Shown here: piece after piece, positions 7,590-13,360 of the stretch
Layout: each line of letters starts with the position of its first letter
Position numbering within the stretch: the stretch's first letter is position 1
NCBI GenBank assembly: GCA_028869615.1
Contig: JAGWRQ010000011.1
Coordinates: forward strand, 1-20,041
Reading direction: 5' to 3'
DNA from: Candidatus Methylomirabilota bacterium
GTDB lineage: Bacteria > Methylomirabilota > Methylomirabilia > Methylomirabilales > Methylomirabilaceae
DNA: 20,041 nucleotides
Program-made: the position numbers and the translations under genes
The notes under the pieces: generated by a model
Databases searched by the model: none
Seen by the model: only the letters and a program-made list of their open reading frames with translations
What the model was told of the DNA's origin: nothing

Positions 7590-7976
7590 ATGCATGCGCA
7601 ACGGTTAAACAATGCAAGACAGAAGGTCCTCGTCGTAGATGACGATTCAGCCTTCAGGGAACTCCTGACCGAGCTTCTTGAAACGGTAGATTACAACGTT
7701 TGGACCGCAGAAGACGGTCTGGCCGGCTTGGACGCTCTATACAATGGTCCCTTCGATCTTATCTTGGTGGACAACCGCATGCCTAGAATGACAGGGCTCG
7801 ATATGGCCGCTTGTATACGGAAAACCGATACGGTTACCCCTATCATCCTTATTACAGGCGATTCCTACACGCTTGATCCTGAGATCGTGGCGCAGGCCGG
7901 GGTTACAGAGGTACTGCCAAAGCCTCTCAAGATCAATGAGTTTTTGAACATGGTTTCAAGTGGAAAGCAAAGATAA
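7590..7976 (+). CDS. Stand-alone receiver-domain response regulator (CheY-like)
   Basis: The protein has 128 residues and is a single receiver domain with no output domain. The acidic pocket is VVDDDS (15-20), the phosphoacceptor is Asp61 in LILVDNRMPRMTG, and the switch residues are Thr89 and Lys111 (LPKPLK). The start is supported by AGGAGA (7577-7582), 7 bases before the ATG. It presumably works by phospho-dependent binding to a partner, either as the end of a chemotaxis-like path or as a phosphate sink or relay. It follows a -24/-12 promoter and shares its unit with a small lipoprotein gene 37 bases downstream. The upstream kinase may phosphorylate it, but no dedicated kinase is present in this unit. 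Confidence 0.92.
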   Translation: MHAQRLNNARQKVLVVDDDSAFRELLTELLETVDYNVWTAEDGLAGLDALYNGPFDLILVDNRMPRMTGLDMAACIRKTDTVTPIILITGDSYTLDPEIVAQAGVTEVLPKPLKINEFLNMVSSGKQR

Positions 7977-8013
7977 AAAGTGAGTAACAACTCGATACGT
8001 GGAGGTAAGCCAA

Positions 8014-8253
8014 ATGAGTAGAGCAATGTCCAAACAAATTGCGTTAGGAGTAGTTGTGCTCGCCCTCACCACGGGGTGCGCCGGGATGTCGACGCGCCAG
8101 CAGCGTGCCCTGAGCGGAGGTGCTATCGGCGCGGCTGGCGGGGCTGTACTGGGCGCCGCCGCTGGTAGCCCGGTGACTGGCGCCGTCGTGGGCGGCGCGG
8201 TAGGAACAGCTACAGGCGCCATGTGGGACGACATCAAGAAATCGCTGAAGTGA
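8014..8253 (+). CDS. Glycine-zipper lipoprotein
   Basis: The protein has 79 residues. The signal sequence ends in LTTGC, lipidated Cys22. It is followed by a compact Gly/Ala repeat region with GxxxG spacing (about 35-70; GGAIGAAGGAVLGAAAG and AVVGGAVGTATGA), typical of glycine-zipper proteins that insert into or associate with membranes, as in SlyB- or YMGG-like lipoproteins. The start at 8014 is fixed by GGAGG (8001-8005). An upstream in-frame GTG at 7999 overlaps that site and is rejected. It is second in the unit behind the sigma-54-type promoter and is followed by a strong terminator. An envelope-stress role is plausible from family knowledge but not shown here. Confidence 0.85.
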   Translation: MSRAMSKQIALGVVVLALTTGCAGMSTRQQRALSGGAIGAAGGAVLGAAAGSPVTGAVVGGAVGTATGAMWDDIKKSLK

Positions 8254-8296
8254 GCATCGGGTACTGACCCCGCCACCCGCCGCTCGTTCGGTTGTT

Positions 8297-8347
8297 ACGG
8301 CCTCTCCGATCTGTCTCCTCCCCATATCGGAGAGGCCGTTTTTCTTT
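8297..8347 (+). terminator. Rho-independent terminator
   Basis: A perfect 14-bp stem, ACGGCCTCTCCGAT (8297-8310) with ATCGGAGAGGCCGT (8326-8339), has a 15-base loop and runs into a T tract (TTTTTCTTT). It ends the response regulator/glycine-zipper unit 43 bases after the last stop. Confidence 0.93.
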
Positions 8348-8383
8348 CACCCCCTTCATCGCCCTTCTGTAACTCCCAGAAAG

Positions 8384-8403
8384 TGGCCCGATGCACTGGG
8401 CCA
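8384..8403. repeat. Short inverted repeat upstream of the ABC importer
   Basis: TGGCCC (8384-8389) and GGGCCA (8398-8403) form a perfect 6-bp inverted repeat with an 8-base spacer. It could be an operator for the importer genes. It is too weak to be a terminator and has no T-run. Confidence 0.3.
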
Positions 8404-8423
8404 TATTGATAGGATTTTCCGAT

Positions 8424-8450
8424 TTGATTTATTGGATATCAGCGTATAAC
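8424..8450 (+). promoter_or_regulatory. Possible sigma-70-type promoter of the importer operon
   Basis: TTGATT (8424-8429) and TATAAC (8445-8450) are separated by 15 bases, shorter than ideal; TTTGAT at 8423 gives 16. The area is AT-rich and lies about 65 bases before the ATG at 8515. The call is weak. Confidence 0.35.
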
Positions 8451-8514
8451 GTTACAGACAGATTTTGTCATGTTGGACAATAGGCGCACATGCAACCATC
8501 GGGAGGATGTATCC

Positions 8515-9390
8515 ATGGGTCGTCGGTGGGTCCTTGCCGGGTTATCGAGTGTAGTGGCTGTTGTGACGAGCCTCGGACTGCTTAGTTCTGCCTGGTCCGA
8601 AACGCCGAAGGAGTTGCGGGTGTCAGCCATTCCGGACGAGAACCCTACCGAGTTAATGCGGATCTACGCGCCCTTCGCCGAATATTTGAGCCGAGAGATC
8701 GGCATCCCGGTCAAGTACTATAACGTCGTGGACTACGCCGCGACCGTCGAAGGCCTGGCGGCCAGGAAACTGGATATGGTCTGGTACGGAGGCTTTACCT
8801 TCGTCCAGGCTCGGAAGCGGACCGGCAATGCGATCCCAGTGGTGAGCCGGGAGGAAGATCTTCACTTCCACAGTAAATTCATCACCCGGCCGGAAACCGG
8901 CATCAAGACCCTGGCCGATTTGAAGGGCAAGAGCTTCTCGTTCGGAAGCGTCAGCTCAACATCGGGTCATCTCATGCCGCGCTATTTCCTTTTACAGAAC
9001 GGGATCAACCCCGAACGAGACTTTGCGACCTTCAGCTTCAGCGGGGCGCATGATGCCACCGCGCTGTGGGTCGAGAGCGGGAAAGTCGATGCCGGGGCTT
9101 TGAATGAGGCAGTGTGGGACAAGCTTGTCGAGCGCAAGAAGGTTGATCCGAACAAGGTGAAAGTGTTCTGGACGACACCCCCGTACATCGACTATGTCTG
9201 GACCGTGCGGGGCGATCTGGACAGCGCCCTCGTTGAAAAGATCGCCGCAGCCTTCATGAAGCTGGACTACAACAACCCGACGGATAGGGCGCTCATGGAC
9301 CTTCAGCGTACGAAGAAATACGTCCGCGTCAAGGTAGAGCAGTTCAAGGCGGCTGAAGAGGCGGCGGCTACCGCCGGGTTGCTTCAGTAG
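8515..9390 (+). CDS. phnD: PhnD-family periplasmic oxyanion-binding protein of an ABC importer
   Basis: The protein has 291 residues with a signal peptide (arginines at 3-4, hydrophobic core about 6-25, probable cleavage near AWS/ET). The body is a type II periplasmic binding protein of the PhnD group. It opens with LRVSAIPDENPTEL, then has VWYGGFTFVQARKR and the anion-binding GSVSSTSGHLMPRYF. The start is set by GGGAGGA (8501-8507); an upstream in-frame ATG at 8470 lacks such a site. Family members bind phosphonates, phosphite or hypophosphite. The combination VSAIPDE...TEL and TTPPYIDYVWTVRGDLD recalls, from memory, a branch that databases label putative selenate-binding, so the ligand is open. 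The ATPase and two permease genes follow. No C-P lyase, phosphonatase or phosphite dehydrogenase gene is nearby. Confidence 0.88.
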   Translation: MGRRWVLAGLSSVVAVVTSLGLLSSAWSETPKELRVSAIPDENPTELMRIYAPFAEYLSREIGIPVKYYNVVDYAATVEGLAARKLDMVWYGGFTFVQARKRTGNAIPVVSREEDLHFHSKFITRPETGIKTLADLKGKSFSFGSVSSTSGHLMPRYFLLQNGINPERDFATFSFSGAHDATALWVESGKVDAGALNEAVWDKLVERKKVDPNKVKVFWTTPPYIDYVWTVRGDLDSALVEKIAAAFMKLDYNNPTDRALMDLQRTKKYVRVKVEQFKAAEEAAATAGLLQ

Positions 9391-9404
9391 CACAATCACA
9401 ACCC

Positions 9405-10223
9405 ATGTACCTGCTCGATCGGATCTGCAAGGTCTTTGATGGGCGGACCATCGCCGTGCGTGAGCTCGATCTGAAGGTCCGACGCGGCGAGCGGGTAGCG
9501 CTGATCGGCCCAAGCGGAGCCGGCAAAACGACGCTGTTTCGGATGTTGAATCTCACGATCCCCCCAACCTCCGGCACCCTCTTGTTCGACGGACTGGACA
9601 GCAGGCACTTCTCGGGGCGGCAACTACGCGAGACCCGACGCCGGATCGGCACAATCTACCAGCAGCACAACTTGGTTCCGCGTCTGCAGGTCGTCCATAA
9701 TGTGCTGTCGGGTAAGCTCGGGACTTGGCCCACCTGGCGGGCAGTGCAATCCTTGATTCGACCCATGGAGGTCGATCTCGCCTCCGAGGCGCTCAGGCAG
9801 GTCGGCATTGCCGACAAGCTATACGAGCGGACCGAGACCCTGTCGGGCGGCCAGCAGCAGCGGGTTGCCGTTGCCCGCTTGCTGGTACAGAATCCGGAGG
9901 TGATCCTGGCCGATGAGCCGGTCTCTTCAGTCGATCCCGCCCTGGCGTCCGGCATCGTCAAACTGCTGATCGACCTCAGCGAAACCCATCTGAAGACGCT
10001 GCTCATGAACCTTCACAGCGTTGACCTGGCCTTGGCCCACTTCCCCCGAGTGATCGGGCTGAAGGACGGAACGATCTCGTTCGACTTACCGGCCGCAGCG
10101 GTGACGAATGAGCATCTGACAGCCCTCTATGCCGGAAGTCAGACCGAAGCAATCGAAGAGGAGATCCTCGGCCGTGCGGAACGATCTTTCGTCCGCTCCT
10201 GTCAGCCCCATCTTACCCACTAG
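9405..10223 (+). CDS. phnC: PhnC-type ABC transporter ATPase
   Basis: The protein has 272 residues, which is normal for PhnC. It shows Walker A GPSGAGKTT (about 39-47), a Q-loop region IGTIYQQHNLV, the signature LSGGQQQR, Walker B VILADEPVSSVDP with the catalytic Glu, and the switch His in LLMNLHSVDLAL. It should energise uptake through the two permeases encoded next, on the cytoplasmic face. It starts 14 bases after the binding-protein stop with no clear Shine-Dalgarno, which suggests coupled translation. Its 3' end overlaps the first permease frame by 50 bases with the GTG start chosen there. Confidence 0.93.
   Translation: MYLLDRICKVFDGRTIAVRELDLKVRRGERVALIGPSGAGKTTLFRMLNLTIPPTSGTLLFDGLDSRHFSGRQLRETRRRIGTIYQQHNLVPRLQVVHNVLSGKLGTWPTWRAVQSLIRPMEVDLASEALRQVGIADKLYERTETLSGGQQQRVAVARLLVQNPEVILADEPVSSVDPALASGIVKLLIDLSETHLKTLLMNLHSVDLALAHFPRVIGLKDGTISFDLPAAAVTNEHLTALYAGSQTEAIEEEILGRAERSFVRSCQPHLTH
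10157..10164 (+). promoter_or_regulatory. Shine-Dalgarno site deciding the first permease start
   Basis: AGAGGAGA, inside the end of the ATPase gene, lies 9 bases before an in-frame GTG at 10174. This favours that start over the ATG at 10129, which has no comparable site and would lengthen the overlap to 95 bases. Confidence 0.55.
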
Positions 10224-11064
10224 GCGCTTCTCCAACCTCCAGATTATCTGGTCCGTCCTGTTCATCCTGACGTTCCTGGGAAGCTACAGGCTTGCGCAGG
10301 TCAAGCCCCTGGCACTCCTCGAACCTGAGGGACGCCGGAATATCCGGACATTCGTCACCGGCATGTTCCCGCCAGACCTGTCATGGGACTTCCTGAGTCT
10401 CCTGGGTCGCCCGATCGTAGAAACGATCCAGCTCTCCCTGATGGGAACCTTCATGGCTGTAATCATCGGCTTCCCCCTCGGCCTCGTGGCGACACGTTCA
10501 CTGACCTTCACAGGCATTCTCAACGAACGGGAAATGGTCCACGCTCGTCGCGGTGTCTATCTCCTACGCAAGGGTACCTATCTTCTGGCCAGAGCGATCC
10601 TCAGCCTGTTCCGGACCATCCCTGAATTCGTGTGGGCCTTCATGTTTGTCCGAGCCGTCGGGCTAGGGCCGTTCCCCGGCGTCCTGGCCATTGGGATTTC
10701 GTATGCGGGGATGTTGGGAAAGGTCTACTCAGAGATCCTGGAACATGTCAGTCCGGAACCTCTGGAGGCACTGCAGGCGACCGGCGCCTCGCGGCCCACC
10801 ATCCTCCTGTATGGCCTGTTACCGCAGGCCTTGCCGAACCTGGTCTCCTACACCCTGTACCGTTGGGAATGCGCCATTCGGGCATCGACGATTTTGGGCT
10901 TCGTGGGCGCGGGCGGGATCGGCCAGCAACTCGAGATTTCGATGCGGATGTTTAATTTCAACCAGGTCCTGACCCTGGTTACGATCCTGTTTGTGATGGT
11001 GGCGGGCGTGGATACCTTGAGCGCCAGGATAAGAAACGCGATCCTGGGTCGGTCGAACGTCTGA
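10174..11064 (+). CDS. phnE: PhnE-type ABC transporter permease (first copy)
   Basis: The protein has 296 residues from the GTG start, or 311 from the ATG at 10129. Several hydrophobic membrane segments are present (for example LQIIWSVLFILTFLGSYRL, TFMAVIIGFPLGLVATR and VLTLVTILFVMVAGVDTL). The ATPase-coupling EAA loop is EALQATGASRPTILLYGLLPQ. A hydrophilic stretch of about 25 residues between the second and third membrane segments is shared with the second copy. It forms the membrane channel for the oxyanion delivered by the binding protein. Its TGA overlaps the next ATG by one base. The second permease is clearly paralogous, so the channel is probably a heterodimer. Confidence 0.9.
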   Translation: MRNDLSSAPVSPILPTRRFSNLQIIWSVLFILTFLGSYRLAQVKPLALLEPEGRRNIRTFVTGMFPPDLSWDFLSLLGRPIVETIQLSLMGTFMAVIIGFPLGLVATRSLTFTGILNEREMVHARRGVYLLRKGTYLLARAILSLFRTIPEFVWAFMFVRAVGLGPFPGVLAIGISYAGMLGKVYSEILEHVSPEPLEALQATGASRPTILLYGLLPQALPNLVSYTLYRWECAIRASTILGFVGAGGIGQQLEISMRMFNFNQVLTLVTILFVMVAGVDTLSARIRNAILGRSNV

Positions 11065-11930
11065 TGGCAGAGCGTTCTGTACCGGCAGCGGCAGGGACCA
11101 AAGAGCGGGATGGCCTCTCCACCCGTAATCTGATCATCCTGGCTGGGCTTCTTACCCTCATGGCCTGGAGCTATGTGGGCACGGAGTTCTCGCTACGCGG
11201 ACTACTGGGCGGCGAGAGCGCGGTCCAGATCCTCACCTATATCCGGAAGCTCTTTCCGCCTGATCTTTCCACCCAGTTCCTATTCAAGACCGGATACTGG
11301 GCGCTCGAGACCTTTGCCATGTCGTTTCTCGGAACGATCTTGGCGGTTCTGATCGCCTGTTCTCTCGTCTTTCTTTCCAACCGCAACCTGATGTTCGCCG
11401 GACTGTTGTTCGAGATGGAGCAGAGCCGCCCGTGGGTGCGAGCGCTCCGGACCATCCTGTACCTCGGCGCCAAGGCTGCCCTTAATCTCCTCCGGACCAT
11501 TCCCCATCTGGTCTGGGCGTTGATCCTGGTCTTTGCGGTTGGCCTTGGCCCGTTCCCGGGGATGCTTGCGCTCGGGATTCACACGGGTGGGGTCCTGGGG
11601 CGGCTGTTTGGAGAGGTGATGGAAAACGTGGAAGTCCAGTCGATCGAAGCATTGCAGGCGACCGGCGCCAGCCGACTGCAGATCTTGTTCTACGGCATCC
11701 TCCCGCAGGTCCTGCCGGAGTGCGTCGCCTACACCCTGTACCGCTGGGAGGTGAACATCCGGGAAGCGGTGATCCTCGGGTACGTGGGGGCCGGGGGACT
11801 GGGCCAGCAGATCCAGATCGCCATCAGCCTCTTCCTGGAGCACCGGCTGCTAACCTTGATTCTCGCGATCTACCTGATCGTTACGGCCGTCGATACCCTC
11901 AGCGCCTCCCTGAGAAGCCGGCTGGTCTAA
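11064..11930 (+). CDS. phnE: PhnE-type ABC transporter permease (second copy)
   Basis: The protein has 288 residues and shares its domain plan with the previous permease. Common blocks include LRTIPHLVWALILVFAVGLG, GPFPGMLALGI, EALQATGASRLQILFYGILPQ, YTLYRWEVNIR and GYVGAGGLGQQIQI. The EAA loop is intact, so both copies can couple to the ATPase. The start overlaps the preceding stop (TGATG). The two genes look like a tandem duplication that has diverged, as in phnCDE1E2-type operons. It is the last gene of the importer operon and converges on the MOSC gene. Confidence 0.9.
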   Translation: MAERSVPAAAGTKERDGLSTRNLIILAGLLTLMAWSYVGTEFSLRGLLGGESAVQILTYIRKLFPPDLSTQFLFKTGYWALETFAMSFLGTILAVLIACSLVFLSNRNLMFAGLLFEMEQSRPWVRALRTILYLGAKAALNLLRTIPHLVWALILVFAVGLGPFPGMLALGIHTGGVLGRLFGEVMENVEVQSIEALQATGASRLQILFYGILPQVLPECVAYTLYRWEVNIREAVILGYVGAGGLGQQIQIAISLFLEHRLLTLILAIYLIVTAVDTLSASLRSRLV

Positions 11931-11943
11931 CCCCCTCACTGCA

Positions 11944-11987
11944 TCGACGAGAGCGTACGAGCGCGGTCCGGTCCGGCGTGTCGTCGA
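11944..11987. repeat. Inverted repeat between convergent genes
   Basis: TCGACGA (11944-11950) and TCGTCGA (11981-11987) form a 7-bp stem around 30 GC-rich bases, in the gap between the permease and the convergent MOSC gene. It has no T-run. It might form a weak factor-dependent stop signal. Confidence 0.3.
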
Positions 11988-11996
11988 GCGCAGCCG

Positions 11997-12536
11997 CTAT
12001 ACCCGGTCCAATGGACGATGAGGCGGGGGAGGCAACTCAACTCTCACCACATCTCCAGGCCGTACCACCCCGCCGGCCCGTACCACCCCCATGATACCGG
12101 CCTTTCGGATCAGTCGACCGGACTCGTCCCGGTCCAGTACCGCCGCCATCAGCCCCGGTCGGAGGGCGTCGAGCTGGGCGCATGGGGTACGCAAGCCGGT
12201 AACCTCGACCACTGCCTCCTGGCCCAGTCGAAGCAGGGTACCAGTTGGCAGGGCGATCAGGTCGACACCGCAGGTGGTGATGTTCTCGCCCATCTGACCG
12301 GGGGATACGTCGAACTCGGCCACCTGCAACTCGTCGAACAGTTCGGCATGAATCAGGTGGACCTGCCGTAGGTTCGGCTGGGTCGGGTCGGCCGCCATCC
12401 GAGAGCGGTGCTTGACCGTTCGCCCGAGGTGGGCGTCACCTTCCACGCCGAGACCTGCGAGCAGACGAATGGCGGCCAGTGGCGTCTTGCCGAAGGAGTG
12501 CGTCGAGCTACAGCACACCGCCACCACTTTACCCAT
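11997..12536 (-). CDS. MOSC-domain protein
   Basis: The protein has 179 residues, the length of a free-standing MOSC (molybdenum cofactor sulfurase C-terminal) domain. Family marks are GLGVEGDAHLG near the N-terminus, GQMGENITTCGVDL (80-93) and the conserved cysteine Cys119 in GLRTPCAQLD. Such proteins bind metal-sulfur or molybdenum cofactor species and act in sulfur transfer or detoxifying reductions; the exact reaction of single-domain members is usually unknown. The proline-rich tail (LPPPPHRPLDRV) and the repeated VVR triplets before it are low-complexity. No molybdopterin gene is nearby. It is transcribed against the importer operon and in the same direction as the secreted-protein gene, 84 bases apart. 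Confidence 0.88.
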   Translation of the reverse strand: MGKVVAVCCSSTHSFGKTPLAAIRLLAGLGVEGDAHLGRTVKHRSRMAADPTQPNLRQVHLIHAELFDELQVAEFDVSPGQMGENITTCGVDLIALPTGTLLRLGQEAVVEVTGLRTPCAQLDALRPGLMAAVLDRDESGRLIRKAGIMGVVRAGGVVRPGDVVRVELPPPPHRPLDRV

Positions 12537-12620
12537 CAGTCAGCCCTAGCCTTCTGACATCGCAACTCACCGGTACAACGTACCTACAACTCGCCATGAG
12601 CGAGCAACTGAACTTCAAGA

Positions 12621-13151
12621 CTACTTCTTCTCCTCCGGCACGCAGTTAAAACTGAAGATATGAACGTTCCCACCGTTCCACTGTGTAACCTTTGCGCCTC
12701 CCGTACCCTCAGGCTTTTCGGGAAGGATCGGATGGCCCTTGCCGAACAGAACGGTCGGCGTCTCACTCAGCAGTGTGAGCTGTCTCTCATTAGCCCGGAC
12801 CTGAAAGGTGACTTTCCAACTATTGTCGCCCATTTTTTCGACCCGCAATTTCAGTTTGGAGCAATCGTCGGTTGTAATGGGAACAATAATCTTGGCTCCC
12901 CCCCAAGGCGCCCTCTTATAGTTGTACGAGTTCTGCTTCAAGGTCCAGTTGCCAAAGATCCAGCCGGAATCGTAGACCACGATCTTGTCGTCCTTCAGGA
13001 TTTGGAAATTAATCGGTTCGCCTTTGTCTTTGTCGTCGTCTTTGGTATTGATTTCAATGAGCAAATCAACGATGTTCGTCGCTAAGGCCGCCTGGAACGA
13101 ACCCAGCAGAAGAACCCCGACGACAGCACCTGCGGTCAAGTATTTCAACAT
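12621..13151 (-). CDS. Secreted protein of unknown function
   Basis: The protein has 176 residues. The signal peptide (about 1-24) ends in FQAALA before TNIVDL, so it is probably exported. The mature part opens with a beta-strand and an acidic loop, IEINTKDDDKDKG, that could bind calcium. It continues with alternating strands (INFQILKDDKIVVYDSGW, AKIIVPITTDDCSKLKLRVEKM, WKVTFQVRANERQLTLL), suggesting a beta sandwich loosely like PLAT/LH2 domains. Two cysteines (TTDDCSKL and the C-terminal FNCVPEEKK) could form a disulfide. The start is supported by AAGGAG about 9 bases upstream; the frame is open further upstream without a ribosome site. I do not recognise the family. It lies directly downstream of the nitric oxide reductase in the same direction but has its own promoter candidate. 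Confidence 0.75.
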   Translation of the reverse strand: MLKYLTAGAVVGVLLLGSFQAALATNIVDLLIEINTKDDDKDKGEPINFQILKDDKIVVYDSGWIFGNWTLKQNSYNYKRAPWGGAKIIVPITTDDCSKLKLRVEKMGDNSWKVTFQVRANERQLTLLSETPTVLFGKGHPILPEKPEGTGGAKVTQWNGGNVHIFSFNCVPEEKK

Positions 13152-13213
13152 AATAGTTCGCTCCTTGTTCAGGTCATCACAGCCCGGTGACACATCCTCT
13201 CATAGCGTCCAAT

Positions 13214-13225
13214 GCGCACATGCGC
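13214..13225. repeat. Short inverted repeat in the secreted-protein leader
   Basis: GCGCA (13214-13218) and TGCGC (13221-13225) flank two bases. It lies between the promoter candidate at 13298-13326 and the start codon, so it could be a regulator site or merely chance in GC-rich DNA. Confidence 0.25.
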
Positions 13226-13297
13226 TTGCACCCAATGCCTCACCATCGAGTATGCTGACCGGCGTATCGCTTACCGACAGGTTTGACGGCCGCGGCG

Positions 13298-13326
13298 ATT
13301 TTCCGGTCTTTCAAGAACCTTGTCAA
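13298..13326 (-). promoter_or_regulatory. Sigma-70-type promoter for the secreted-protein gene
   Basis: On the minus strand, a perfect TTGACA (13326-13321) is followed after exactly 17 bases by GAAAAT (13303-13298, 4 of 6). Transcription would start near 13290, giving a leader of about 140 bases before the ATG at 13151. It lies just past the end of the nitric oxide reductase gene. Confidence 0.5.
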
Positions 13327-13360
13327 GTGCGCATGGCACCAATTGTTGTCGGTGATCATT

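Noticed and set aside
8515..11930. Complete phosphonate degradation locus
   Set aside because: Only uptake genes are present; no C-P lyase, phosphonatase or phosphite dehydrogenase gene is seen.
11944..11987. Rho-independent terminator between the permease and MOSC genes
   Set aside because: A 7-bp stem with a 30-base loop and no T-run does not meet the usual form.
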